64,000 nucleotides of DNA from an uncultured Rhodobacterales bacterium (GTDB lineage Bacteria; Pseudomonadota; Alphaproteobacteria; Rhodobacterales; Rhodobacteraceae): contig CAIQOV010000043.1 of assembly GCA_903873585.1 (NCBI GenBank), positions 1-64,000 on the forward strand, given 5' to 3'. Shown piece after piece: positions 1-9,137 of this stretch. The notes beneath the pieces were generated by a model. That model was not told where the DNA came from and ran no database searches. It worked only from the letters and a program-made list of their open reading frames with translations. Within the stretch, counting starts at the first letter, position 1; every line of letters begins with the position of its first letter. A program made the translations under genes and the position numbers.

Positions 1-1344
1 CAGCTGGACTGCGTGCCGGTTGGTGAGAATGATGTGGTGCCTGTTCCGGTCCCGGCCTTGGGGTAGGTGATCGCGTAGGACGACAAAAGGTTGTAGGTAG
101 CGGTGACAGCTTTGGCGGCTGACAATGTCAACTGGCAAGTGCTAGTTCCGGTACATCCGCCCGACCATCCGGCAAAGGTTGATCCGGTGGCGGGGGTGGC
201 ACTTAGCGTCACCACAGTGCCCGACGTGTAGCTGTTAGAGCAACTTGCTGCACAGCTGGACTGCGTGCCGGTTGGCGAGAATGATGTGGTGCCTGTTCCG
301 GTCCCGGCCTTGGTGTAGGTGATCGCGTAAATCGGAATAAGGTTGAACGTCGCCGTGACTGCTTTGGCGGCAGACAAAGTCAACTGGCACGGGGCGGTTC
401 CCGTGCAGCCGCCCGACCATCCGGCAAAGGTCGACCCCGAGGCCGGCGCCGCGCTCAGCGTTACAACACTGCCGGACGCATAGCTATTGGAACAACTCGC
501 ACTGCAGCTGGCCTGCGATCCGGTGGGCGCGAAATTTGTTGTGCCCGATCCGGCGCCAGCTTTAGTGTACGTGATCGCATAAGAGGTCGAAAGGGTGAAT
601 GTCGCCGTGACTGCCTTAGCGGCGGTCAGTGTCACCAAACATGTACCGGTTCCCGTGCATCCACCCGACCAACCTGCAAACGTCGATCCGAAATTCGGTG
701 CCGCATTTAGCATCACAACGCTGCCTGAGGTGTAACTCTTAGAGCAGCTTGTCGCACAGCTGGACTGCGCGTCAGAGGTTGAGAAAGATATCGTGCCAGA
801 TCCCGTACCAGCTTTGGTGTAGGCAATTGCAAAAGTGGGCACTGCTGTGAATGTCGCCGTGACCGATTGGGCGGCAGACAGGGTCACCTGACAATCGCCT
901 GTTCCCGAACATCCACCCGACCAGCCAGCAAACGTCGAACCGGCAGCCGGAGCGGCGCTAAGCGTCGCAATAGTGCCCGGCGGGTAGCTGTTGGTGCAAC
1001 TTGCGGCACAGCTTGATTGCGTGCCGACAGGCGAAAACAGGGTCGTGCCCGATCCGGTTCCCGCTTTGGTATAGGTGACGGCATAGGTGGGCGAGTTGGT
1101 GAACGTCGCTGTGACCGCCTTGTCAGCCGACATGGTCAATTGGCAGGTGCCTGTTCCGCTGCATCCGCCGGTCCAGCCTGCAAAGGTAGAACCCGCAGAC
1201 GGCGTTGCACTGAGCGTAACGACTGTATCTGACGCGTAGTTATTGTTGCAACTTGCGGCACAACTGGACTGAGTACCTGATGGTGAGAACGATGTCGTGC
1301 CCGATCCGGTTCCCGCTTTGGTATAGGCGAGCGAATAGGTGCTG
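1..1344 (-). repeat. Tandem 252-bp (84-codon) coding repeats
   Basis: The sequence cagctggact or a close variant recurs at 1, 253, 505, 757, 1009 and 1261, a spacing of exactly 252 bp each time. Each unit encodes YTKAG..GSGT, a SCxxSC pair, a GSTFAGW segment, a second Cys pair in GGC.GT..C, and an AKAVTATF end. Units have diverged at many third positions, so the array is not a fresh expansion. It continues beyond the left edge. Confidence 0.9.
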
Positions 1345-3692
1345 CCGGACGTCACCGTCGTCTTGAACATCCCGCGCCCGTGCGTGACGGCCACCAACGT
1401 TTGGGCGTTCAGCCAAAACAGATCGAACACAGCAACGTTTGCCGGACCGTCATTTGTTGCACTCCAGGTCGAGCCAGCGTCCTCGCTTGAAAAAATACCA
1501 ATCTCAGTTCCTATATAAACGCGATTGGGGTTTCCCGGCTGGGTCTCGATCGCATAGACGGGCACTGCGGGAAGCGCGGCAGAAACTGACGCCCACGACG
1601 TCCCGCCATTGATTGTTTTCCATAAGTTATTGGATTCAAAGCCGCCGAAACCGGCGTATACTGTGTCGTTTGATACCTTATCGACCGCAAGCGATAGGAC
1701 CGCACGCCATGCAGGAAGACCGCTGTTGCGCAGGGAAAAAGTGGGCGAAGACGCTGTTGCATTAATGCTTTTGTACACGTTGCCAGAGGTGGTTCCAAAC
1801 CAAAGGTTTGTCGAACTCCCCAACGCTATTTCGCTGATGTAATCGTTGGCGCTGTAAATACTAGACCAAGTTGGGGTGGCACCTTTCAGATTGGTCGTAC
1901 GCCAAAGATGTGTGCCGCCAGCCCACATTGTCGTGGGTGTCGCCTTGTCGATTTCAAACGGTGCAATGAAGAGCGCATTGTATGGATCGTTGGCGTCAGA
2001 CAGGCCATAAGTTATATCCTGTGCAGGCCCGGTTCCATTGGTCGCACGATGGATATCAAGGTAAGTGTATTCACCGTAGGTGTAATTTCCGTCCGTTGGG
2101 TCAATTGCCGATTCACCACCGTCGCCGCCCGACAGCAAACCCCAATCGGTGCCGGTACCGGGGTAATACAGATCACCGTTGTCTTGCGTTCCGCCGACAA
2201 TCCGGCCGTTCACACCATCGTGGCCGGCACCGCCAAAAAATTGGGTAACACCAAGGCCGTGGTTAAGATTGATCCACCCCGTTCCATATTGATCAACCGC
2301 CGTCACATCGTCGGCGCGGTACAATCCACCGTCGTTGCCAAAATAAATCGCTTTCTTGCTTGACCCGTTATACTCGGGCACCGACACTATGGCATGATGA
2401 TCAGCATGGGCTGACGGACCGTATTGGCCGCCATATTGCCAATTCGAAATCTGCGCGAAACTTGCACCGCCGTTGGATGAACGCCAAAGGTCCAACCCAC
2501 CGACGATCAGATTGTTGTTGTTGGACGGATCAACCCAAATTGTATTTGCGTACCATCCTTGCCCACTCAAATGCCCCAGCGTGGAAACCAAAGACCACGT
2601 TGCCCCGTAATTCAATGATTTGTAAATGGTACCACTGTTCTGATCGGCCACGGCAAAGGCCACGCCACCGCTTCCGAAGGCAATTTCGACCCGTGCGGAT
2701 AGGTTCAGGTTCGACGCAGTCCAGGTTGCGCCGCTATCGGAACTATACAGAACCGGGCCACTCCCACCGCTGGCAAGAACACGGTTGCTATTGTCTAGGG
2801 CAAACTGGACGTCAGTAATGTTACCATAAGTCGACGTTTTGGTCCAAGCAGACCCAGACGTCACGCTGCGGTAGATGCCGCCATTCGTAACTGCCAGCAA
2901 TTCACCCGATGCGGTGGGGTGGGTGGCGATGCGATTTACGTAATACCAATCTGCATTTGATGCGGGATCCGTTGCGGCCAACCTGCTCCATGTGACGCCG
3001 CTGTCAGAGGACTTGAAAATCCCCGAACCGCGCAACGCGTCAAAGTTGAAAAAACCCTCACCTGTCGCGGCATACATCACCGAAGGTGTATTTGCTGCCA
3101 TGCCAAGGCTTGTCACGGCCAAATTGGCCATAAAATCTTGCACTGGGGCCCAGCTTGCGCCCGAATCCACTGACTTCCAAATTCCGCCCCCGGCACTGCC
3201 AACCCATAGGGTCGAGGATGTGGTCGGGTGGATCAAGATCGCACGTATTCGGCCGCCTTGATTTCCTGGCCCGATCCACGTCCACTGCGACGGACCAATA
3301 CCGGCAAGCCCCGATTGGGATGATGCCGCAGTCGATTTTGCGACAATTTTGCGCCGCGCTTTATGGGCCTTGAACAGCCCATCCGGAGCAATCGTTCCTT
3401 TTTTGTCCGACGCCAGTTGCATATGGCGGTAATGTGCCCAGCCGCCTGGATTGTCCGGGCGCTTGACCTCTTCATTGTCGAAAAGTGCTTCAACATTTGC
3501 AACATCTATGTGCGCCCGAACCAGCGCTGGAAAATGCGATAGCACGCTATCCCCCGCGCGCATCAGCATAATTTCCGGGCTGAGGTTGGACCCCTTGAAC
3601 AAGTTTGCGGGGTTGCCGCCCGGAAATGACAGCACCAAGACAAAAAGCAATACAAGGAGACCTAAGAGCTTCGCAAACGTTAAATTTTTCAT
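1..3692 (-). CDS. Secreted Asp-box beta-propeller protein with tandem C-terminal repeats (partial, runs off left edge)
   Basis: The frame is open from ATG at 3692 to the left edge (1230 codons), so the C-terminus lies outside the window. The start follows a GGGGA-type ribosome site and encodes a signal peptide (Lys-3, hydrophobic stretch through about residue 25), so the product is exported. Residues of about 100 to 770 carry many sialidase/sortilin-type Asp-box motifs (SxDxGxTW variants such as SSDSGVTW, SVDSGASW, SEDAGSTW), which fold as beta-propellers. After HGRGMFKTTV the protein becomes six units of 84 residues, each with four Cys and an FAGWSGGC motif, resembling InlB B-like/Flg_new_2 repeats. 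The likely role is a surface or secreted adhesin or carbohydrate-binding protein; no catalytic residues were identified. The partner gene lies to the left and is unseen. Confidence 0.85.
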   Translation of the reverse strand, partial: MKNLTFAKLLGLLVLLFVLVLSFPGGNPANLFKGSNLSPEIMLMRAGDSVLSHFPALVRAHIDVANVEALFDNEEVKRPDNPGGWAHYRHMQLASDKKGTIAPDGLFKAHKARRKIVAKSTAASSQSGLAGIGPSQWTWIGPGNQGGRIRAILIHPTTSSTLWVGSAGGGIWKSVDSGASWAPVQDFMANLAVTSLGMAANTPSVMYAATGEGFFNFDALRGSGIFKSSDSGVTWSRLAATDPASNADWYYVNRIATHPTASGELLAVTNGGIYRSVTSGSAWTKTSTYGNITDVQFALDNSNRVLASGGSGPVLYSSDSGATWTASNLNLSARVEIAFGSGGVAFAVADQNSGTIYKSLNYGATWSLVSTLGHLSGQGWYANTIWVDPSNNNNLIVGGLDLWRSSNGGASFAQISNWQYGGQYGPSAHADHHAIVSVPEYNGSSKKAIYFGNDGGLYRADDVTAVDQYGTGWINLNHGLGVTQFFGGAGHDGVNGRIVGGTQDNGDLYYPGTGTDWGLLSGGDGGESAIDPTDGNYTYGEYTYLDIHRATNGTGPAQDITYGLSDANDPYNALFIAPFEIDKATPTTMWAGGTHLWRTTNLKGATPTWSSIYSANDYISEIALGSSTNLWFGTTSGNVYKSINATASSPTFSLRNSGLPAWRAVLSLAVDKVSNDTVYAGFGGFESNNLWKTINGGTSWASVSAALPAVPVYAIETQPGNPNRVYIGTEIGIFSSEDAGSTWSATNDGPANVAVFDLFWLNAQTLVAVTHGRGMFKTTVTSGSTYSLAYTKAGTGSGTTSFSPSGTQSSCAASCNNNYASDTVVTLSATPSAGSTFAGWTGGCSGTGTCQLTMSADKAVTATFTNSPTYAVTYTKAGTGSGTTLFSPVGTQSSCAASCTNSYPPGTIATLSAAPAAGSTFAGWSGGCSGTGDCQVTLSAAQSVTATFTAVPTFAIAYTKAGTGSGTISFSTSDAQSSCATSCSKSYTSGSVVMLNAAPNFGSTFAGWSGGCTGTGTCLVTLTAAKAVTATFTLSTSYAITYTKAGAGSGTTNFAPTGSQASCSASCSNSYASGSVVTLSAAPASGSTFAGWSGGCTGTAPCQLTLSAAKAVTATFNLIPIYAITYTKAGTGTGTTSFSPTGTQSSCAASCSNSYTSGTVVTLSATPATGSTFAGWSGGCTGTSTCQLTLSAAKAVTATYNLLSSYAITYPKAGTGTGTTSFSPTGTQSS

Positions 3693-3990
3693 GAAGATCC
3701 CCATATCGATAAAATAAAACTAATTCGATTCTTAGTCAAATGCAATGGTTATGGCGCCCGAAACACCGGTGCGAGATCGTCCAAGCGGGCGCTTGGAGTT
3801 TGAACGTGGTCAAGACACCCAATCGATGCACCGCCACGATGCACAGTCCTCTTGCCGGAAGTTACTGGCAGATCCCGATCGAAAATTTCGGTCACGATTT
3901 TAACACAGAAAGTCTGAACGCTAAAGTTGTCGGTCGTGTCTTTGTTCTTTGTAAGATCTATGGCTATAATGTTAAAATTGCGCCCACAGT
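3693..3990. other. Intergenic, upstream of the propeller gene
   Basis: No convincing gene on either strand. It holds the 5' leader of the propeller gene (AT-rich next to the start) and must carry its promoter, but no clear -35/-10 pair could be chosen. It ends at the apparent left terminal repeat of the IS5-type remnant. Confidence 0.4.
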
Positions 3991-4872
3991 GGGCTTGTTG
4001 CAGAACTCTGACCGTCGAGGATTCACATCGCGAATCCATGCGGTTAGACGTGTTGCAGAAGCAAGCCATCGCTCGCCAGTTATCGCACGACGTACTGGTC
4101 CAGCTACTCAGCGTCTTTGCGCAGGCGCGGGTCGCTGCTGATCTGGCTGGACAAGGAGATGACCTGGCTCGCGCCGCATGACGGCTGCCCCGGTTACCTT
4201 GTGGTGTTCTTGGATGCGCGATCCAGTATGTCTGAGCATCCAGGTGCTGTTCAAGCTGCCGCTTCGGCAAACGACCGGGACGGTGGCCCGTCTGCTCAAG
4301 ATGGTGGAAATGGAGTGGGCGGTACCCGACGACACCACCCTCTGGCGACCGCAAAGAACATTAGCTGTCCAGATCCCGTATCGGCGCGGCAATGGTGGCG
4401 ATAAAATCCGCCGCTGCTATACCGCCATCATCGATCGGCAGGCCACAGCGATCATCCCGATCCGCAAGAACGGTCTTCCGTGGACGGAGGATTGCCCGGC
4501 CGCACTCGCTAGAAACGAAACCCTGCGTGCTACACGAAACAATGGCAGGGCATTCTGGAAGCAGTGGACCCGATACCATTTTCGCAGCCGGATCGAGGCA
4601 AAGATGCGCTGCCTGACGGCCTTTGGCGAACGCATCGTCGCAAGATATCCGAACTGCAGCACCGCTGAAGTCGAGATCTGCATCGCACTCTTGAACCGCT
4701 TCTCGGCCCACAGAACCGCCAAAATCGTTCGCGTCGGCTGATGCCGTAGGGGAAAGGTAGGCATAAGTTGCGAAACGACGCCACTCTGGGAGGCCTCTGG
4801 CGCTGGCTACACGCTTTGCCTTAATCGGATGCAAGTTCCGATGGGATTGTTCAGCTTGTGCTGCCCAAAGCC
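3991..4872 (+). mobile_element. Decayed IS5-type insertion sequence
   Basis: A left end of the form GGGCTTGTTGCAGAACTC lies at 3991-4008, as in IS5-group elements. A weak inverted counterpart (TTGTGCTGCCCAAAGCCC, roughly two thirds matching the inverted left end) is at 4855-4872. Between them is a broken transposase. The right end is uncertain. The element cannot be mobile. Confidence 0.5.
4057..4741 (+). pseudogene. IS5-family transposase remnant with a frameshift and an internal deletion
   Basis: Starting in the frame of 4060, the translation reads KPSLASYRTTYWSSYSASLRRRG then LLIWLDKEMTWLAPHDG, the usual N-terminus of this transposase group, but without an ATG. Near 4225 the reading moves to the frame of 4178 (LSIQVLFKLPLRQTTG, TLAVQIPYRR). 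The text then jumps from PYRRGNGGDK to RRCYTAIIDRQATAIIPIRK. Family members carry about 80-90 more residues here, including the first two catalytic Asp. The C-terminus (RSRIEAKMRC, ALLNRFSA) keeps only the Glu of the DDE triad. It is therefore inactive. Confidence 0.75.
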
Positions 4873-4988
4873 CGAAACCGCTGTAACCAACATGTGGCGA
4901 TAGGCACCACGATGCCGTCGGATTTTGCAAGACCACGCCCGAAATTCCAAGCCGCCTTTATCGAGTGAGTGGCACCACGAAGCCCTCG

Positions 4989-5229
4989 TCAAGATGTAGC
5001 TCGTGGTTTCACGATCTGACCTTTGGAGGCCAAAAGGTCCGGCACCTGCGCCCATGTGGGCGGTGCTTCACACTCAAAGCCAATTGTGCGGCCCGTGGCA
5101 AGCCTGTGGAAGGCCTTGATCGCACCAAGATGCGCTCCAGTGACCAGATAGGCGCGCATTGCTGCTTCGCTTTCCCATAGGGTCACGGTGTGGTGCACGC
5201 CGCCGATCTTGCGGGCTTGGACGCTGATC
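4989..5229 (-). pseudogene. Truncated small protein, possibly of the antibiotic-biosynthesis-monooxygenase-like type
   Basis: About 80 residues are readable, with the segments GGVHHTVTLWESEAAMRAYL and AFHRLATGRTIGFECEAPP. They resemble small Rhodobacterales proteins of the ABM/DUF3291-like ferredoxin fold; this family call is from memory and uncertain. The frame stays open to an ATG at 5264, but that N-terminus (MPPKPMLG) is the antisense of an IS3-type transposase tail (see 5218-5340). The real 5' end appears to have been lost at an insertion. Confidence 0.45.
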
Positions 5230-5340
5230 AACCCCGACCGACCCAACATGGGCTTCGGTGGCATAACACCTGCAATGAAACTGAAAATGGCCGCGTAAGT
5301 TCTAAAAATGCACCCCGCTTAAAATGGAGTGATGACCACT
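5218..5340 (+). mobile_element. Right-end remnant of an IS3-family element
   Basis: On the + strand the translation ends DRPNMGFGGITPAMKLKMAA and then TAA at 5298, the typical OrfB C-terminus of one IS3 group (YNNDRPNMGIGGITPA). The following GTTCTAAAAATGCACCCC is what usually lies between the stop codon and the right terminus of such elements. Only about 25 codons remain. It abuts the truncated gene on the other strand. Confidence 0.6.
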
Positions 5341-5398
5341 GTTCTTTAGTTGTTTAGAGCCATCCAACTAGAAAGAGTAATTTTAAAACTGCGGATCA

Positions 5399-6337
5399 TC
5401 ATAAGTCTAGCCAGCCAGAAATACCCGTGAACCGGGTCAAGAGCGGACGATTAGATTGCAAGCGCATCGCGAGTTGAACGAATCCAGAATACATTATTTT
5501 GTTGAAATTTTTTCCTGTTATCAAAGTAAAATTTTCCAAGGGCGCAGCCAGAATTTTATTAGAGTAAGCCAACGTCAGAAGATCGAGAATCGCTTCGGAG
5601 TTACTCTTTGTCCAATAATGCGGATCGTCAACGTTGCGCGTATGTAGGGGCTGATTACCCTTAACATCGGCCTGAGTTAATTCGACATAAAGGGCGTCGG
5701 TTACATTTTCTTTAAAGTACTGAAGTGCGTCTTCGCTATCCGTCGCCAAGAAAACTCTGCGATTTAAAAAATATTTTCTTGCCGTTAAATCTTTAATGAA
5801 TGCTTGGAAATCGGACTCATAGTCTGTGTTTCTGATGTGAATGCCAAAATAATGCGGCGCCAATCGCTTCAATCTTGCTGAAAGGTCTTCGCATAGTCGC
5901 TGACTCAAAACAGCGCGGTGAAAAAAGGGGCTACTGTCGCCCCCACCCAATTGATGATGCACAACAACGCGCTCCGGGTAATTTTTTTGAAAATCGAAGG
6001 TAATTGGCTCTCCATTTTCCAAGTCTCGGTAAAACCCATTCACCGGTTTCTGGTTTGTGCGATACTCCATTAACCGACCCGATAGAAAAGTTGGGAAGAC
6101 ATCCGTGAAATTTTCAAGATCTAGCTCAAATGTATCGAGAATTAATCCACGCTGACGGGAAACAAAATAGTTAGAGAAATTATCGTGAAAAGTGCTAGAG
6201 CCCGTATATTTGGTATCAACAACCACTTTTCTTCCAGTAAACTCCGCATACTGACAGCAAGTTTCGATTTGCTTCAGCGTGTCATTTAAACCCCCTTGAG
6301 GTCGCACGAGAACGAATTTATCTTGATGCGAGATCAT
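5399..6337 (-). CDS. Putative fucosyltransferase-like glycosyltransferase (NodZ/FUT8-like)
   Basis: 312 residues from ATG 6337, preceded by GAGGA eight bases upstream; an in-frame TTG at 6355 has no better site. The N-terminus (VRPQGGLNDTLKQIETCCQYA, residues about 11-31) matches the nucleotide-sugar enzyme pattern of a glycine-rich loop followed by a helix. HIRNTDYESD (167-176) is the hallmark H-x-R-x-TD segment of NodZ/FUT8-type GT-B fucosyltransferases, and FLATDSEDAL is the matching donor-site strand. The substrate is unknown; capsule, O-antigen or LPS decoration is an inference. The gene is clearly more AT-rich than its neighbours and follows IS debris, suggesting transfer. No other sugar genes are nearby. 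Confidence 0.6.
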   Translation of the reverse strand: MISHQDKFVLVRPQGGLNDTLKQIETCCQYAEFTGRKVVVDTKYTGSSTFHDNFSNYFVSRQRGLILDTFELDLENFTDVFPTFLSGRLMEYRTNQKPVNGFYRDLENGEPITFDFQKNYPERVVVHHQLGGGDSSPFFHRAVLSQRLCEDLSARLKRLAPHYFGIHIRNTDYESDFQAFIKDLTARKYFLNRRVFLATDSEDALQYFKENVTDALYVELTQADVKGNQPLHTRNVDDPHYWTKSNSEAILDLLTLAYSNKILAAPLENFTLITGKNFNKIMYSGFVQLAMRLQSNRPLLTRFTGISGWLDL

Positions 6338-6548
6338 AAAATTAGTCCTCTTCAACCTATGAAGGTGGAGTATTTACCAGTTGATTAATGTACATATTTC
6401 CGTGACAGTGGGCAACCACTTCATCGTAGGCGTTGCCGAAATGGCGTTGGATTAGATGCCAAATTTCGGGGTACCGAAGCCAAAATAATTCGCCATCGCA
6501 AGGCCGTCTTGCCGCTCAAGCGTTAAACAGGTCAGCATCGCCCCATAG

Positions 6549-7775
6549 TCACATCGGCGTGTTGGGCAGCGCTTTATCTAATATCTGCCCGATGTTCTGC
6601 TTTACCTTGAAGAACCCTGCCGTGGCGTGGGGCCAGATTGCGGCGTCCCAGTCGCGCTGCCATTCGCACAGGGTGAGCCCTTGGGCCGCCAAGGGTGGGC
6701 CAGCTTGGTCTAGCCAATCGCGCAGCGGGCCGCGCGGGATGTAGGCGGTGGCAATCTGTGTGGCACCTGCCGCGGCCGCCCATTTGGCCAAGGCGGCGGG
6801 GTTGGTCGCCTGCAGGGCCTTGGGCTGGCTGCCCGTTCGCAGCGCCGCATCGGCCAAGGCGTCGGCTTCAAACCGTGTGACCAGATCGGACACGCGCAGG
6901 GGCGAGCGTAGGGCGCTGGTCGCCAGCGTGGCGGTCGTGCGAATGTCCAGCGCTGCAAGGTCGAAATCTTCGATCCGGCAATCCTCGTCTGTGATCAGCA
7001 AGGCCGTTGGTTGGCCGGGCTTTGGGGCCGTGAAGGGGCGCAGGGGGCGTGCGGGGGGCAGGCCGTCAGGCTCGCTCGCCTCAAGCCCATGTGTGACCTT
7101 GGCCAGATCTGTGGCGCGCGGGGTGAAGCGTTGGGCTGTGAAGGTGGCGATGTTTTGGGCATCGGCGGGATAGGGCTTGCCGCGCGTGTGCAGGCCCGCC
7201 ACCCAACGCCATCCCAGCGTGTTTGACGCGGCATCGCCGTCAAGCAGGTGGCGATAGAAGAAATCCGCCCCCAAACGCCACGGCAATTGCAGCGTGAATA
7301 TCCAGATCGAGGCGAACCACATCCTTGCATGGTTGTGCAGATAGCCCGTTTGCACCAGTTCGTTGGCCCAAGCATCAAGACATTCCAGCCCTGTCTGGCC
7401 GTTCATGGCGCGGTCCACATCGCGCCTTAGACGGCGGTCACGATCAAGCGCTGCAAGGTCAGCCTCTAGCCCGATGCGGTAGCTGTCCCACACCTGCGGG
7501 CGGTGTTCCAGCCAGCCCTTGAAATAGCCGCGCCAGATCACCTCTTGGATAAACTTTTCTGCCTCCTCTGGCCCATGGGCGGCAAGCGCTGCGGCGACAA
7601 GGTCTTGCTCTAGCACCAATCTGCGCCGGACATAGGGCGACAGCAGCGACACCGCCTGAGGCGCGCCGGGGCCGTTGTCGGTGTTGCGGCCATTGGCATA
7701 GCGCCGCCCCATGCGCGGGGTGAAGGCCGCCATGATCTTTTCGCCTTGGGTGCGGGTTGCGATCAGGTCTGTCAT
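6549..7775 (-). CDS. Photolyase/cryptochrome-like FAD-binding protein with reordered domains
   Basis: 408 residues from ATG 7775, four bases past the stop of the ABC1 kinase gene; a start at 7808 would overlap that gene. The first 265 residues match the helical FAD-binding domain of photolyases: EVIWRGYFKGWLEHRP, HNHARMWFASIWI, and LGWRWVAGLHTRGKPYPADA followed by QNI. The usual N-terminal alpha/beta antenna domain is missing. Instead an alpha/beta-looking segment (TALLITDEDC onward, about 270-408) follows the FAD domain. The protein may be a light-sensing or repair flavoprotein. Whether it repairs DNA or signals cannot be said. It is the last gene of a three-gene operon with the ABC1 kinase and DCC genes. 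Confidence 0.8.
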   Translation of the reverse strand: MTDLIATRTQGEKIMAAFTPRMGRRYANGRNTDNGPGAPQAVSLLSPYVRRRLVLEQDLVAAALAAHGPEEAEKFIQEVIWRGYFKGWLEHRPQVWDSYRIGLEADLAALDRDRRLRRDVDRAMNGQTGLECLDAWANELVQTGYLHNHARMWFASIWIFTLQLPWRLGADFFYRHLLDGDAASNTLGWRWVAGLHTRGKPYPADAQNIATFTAQRFTPRATDLAKVTHGLEASEPDGLPPARPLRPFTAPKPGQPTALLITDEDCRIEDFDLAALDIRTTATLATSALRSPLRVSDLVTRFEADALADAALRTGSQPKALQATNPAALAKWAAAAGATQIATAYIPRGPLRDWLDQAGPPLAAQGLTLCEWQRDWDAAIWPHATAGFFKVKQNIGQILDKALPNTPM

Positions 7776-7779
7776 CGGT

Positions 7780-9135
7780 TCATTCCATGCGGGGCGGTGT
7801 GGTGGCATCGTCGCAATACGCAGCGACCAGTGGGCGCAGCGCGACGCGGGCCTTTAGCTTGGCGGCCATCAGGTACATGCCCCCGATCTTGCGGTGCAAG
7901 AACAGTGTCGCGGCAGGGGGCACATGGGCAAGGTCGCGGTCTTGGCCGATGGCAAGGCCCATGTCACGCAAGCGTTCCAGCAGATCACTTTGGCCAAAAT
8001 CAAACGGCGTTTCTTGTTGTAACGGTGCCATCGCCGCTTCAAACATCGACTGGATCAGCGCCTGATGATGCGGGGCTGTGGCTTGGTCGAAATACCCAAT
8101 GCGCAGCATCGCCGCGCGCGTGGTATCCGCCCCGCTGTTGAGCGCTGCCCCCGCAAGGGTCCGAAAATCGGCGGCCAATTGCGGGGCGATGGGCTGCACT
8201 GCGCCGAAATCGAGCAGCACGATGCGGCCTGTTTTCGGGTCGTAGCGATAGTTCGCAAGGTTGGGGTCGGTTTGCATCATCCCGAAGTGGAACAACTCGC
8301 GCAGCACAAGGTCGATCAGCGCGGTGGCAACACGGTCGCGCAGGGCCTGCGGGGCGTTTTCCAAAGTCTCGAGCGGGGCGCTGTGCACAAAAGTCATGGC
8401 CAAGACCTGCGGCGTGCAAAGGGCTGGGTGCAACTGTGGCAGCACGAACATTTCAGACCCGCCCAGCACCTCGCCGAACCGCGATAGATGCTGCGCTTCG
8501 GCCAGATAGTCGGCCTCGGCGTGCAATTGGCGCTTGGCTTCTGCCAGCAGTGGCGCAAGGTCCATCCCGCGCGGCACAAGGCCGGGCAGTCGCAGCAGGG
8601 TGGCCATATTGGTTACATCGCTGTCAATGCTGGCCCGCACGCCGGGATACTGCACCTTGATCGCCAGGTCCTGCCCGTCGCGCGTTACAGCCCGATGCAC
8701 CTGCCCGATCGAGGCTGCGGCAAACGGGCGCACATCGAAGCGCGCAAAGTGGGTGTACCACTCCGCCCCCCATTCGGCATTCAGCGTGGCTTGCAACTGT
8801 TTTGGCGGCATATGGCGGGCGTCATCGCGCATTCGGCCCAAGATTGCGGTCAACTCGTCGGGCAACAGCAGCCCTGTATCCATCGACAGCATTTGCCCAA
8901 GCTTTAGCGCAGCGCCCCGCAGATGCGACAGGCCCTGTGTCAGGCGCAGGGTGTTGGCGGGGGTTAACAGCAACTCTGCCAGATCAGGCCGTTTGCCACT
9001 TGCCAAGGCCCGCAGGCCCCCCGCCGCGACGCCGCCCATAATGCCCGATGCGATGCGGCCAAACTGCACGAACCGCGCAGCGCGCCCGCTGGGCACGGCG
9101 ATGCCCGTGTCATCTGGTGGCGGATCAGAGCCCAA
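7780..9135 (-). CDS. ABC1/AarF (UbiB-type) atypical kinase family protein
   Basis: 451 residues, TTG start at 9135 just after the DCC stop (9138), with an AAGGTGGG site. Family motifs are present in order: ALKLGQMLS (KxGQ), AAASIGQVHRA (the Ala-rich nucleotide loop), the Lys in LAIKVQYPG, QTDPNLANYRY (catalytic-loop equivalent) and LLDFGAV (DFG equivalent). ABC1 proteins are protein-kinase-like ATPases that often support ubiquinone or isoprenoid lipid metabolism. The exact client is unknown. Unlike UbiB, no clear C-terminal membrane segment is seen. The link with a photolyase-like flavoprotein suggests a light or oxidative-stress setting (inference). Confidence 0.9.
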   Translation of the reverse strand: MGSDPPPDDTGIAVPSGRAARFVQFGRIASGIMGGVAAGGLRALASGKRPDLAELLLTPANTLRLTQGLSHLRGAALKLGQMLSMDTGLLLPDELTAILGRMRDDARHMPPKQLQATLNAEWGAEWYTHFARFDVRPFAAASIGQVHRAVTRDGQDLAIKVQYPGVRASIDSDVTNMATLLRLPGLVPRGMDLAPLLAEAKRQLHAEADYLAEAQHLSRFGEVLGGSEMFVLPQLHPALCTPQVLAMTFVHSAPLETLENAPQALRDRVATALIDLVLRELFHFGMMQTDPNLANYRYDPKTGRIVLLDFGAVQPIAPQLAADFRTLAGAALNSGADTTRAAMLRIGYFDQATAPHHQALIQSMFEAAMAPLQQETPFDFGQSDLLERLRDMGLAIGQDRDLAHVPPAATLFLHRKIGGMYLMAAKLKARVALRPLVAAYCDDATTPPRME

Positions 9136-9137
9136 GG

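Noticed and set aside
884-1232. Several open frames of 60-95 codons opposite or beside the repeat protein
   Set aside because: They lie within the long minus-strand frame with the signal peptide and Asp-box motifs; the strict 252-bp repeat makes spurious frames recur.
1-1344. CRISPR array
   Set aside because: The 252-bp units are in-frame coding repeats without short repeat-spacer structure.
4361-4936. 191-codon minus-strand frame over the IS5 remnant
   Set aside because: It is the antisense of recognisable transposase sequence and has no ribosome site or known motif.
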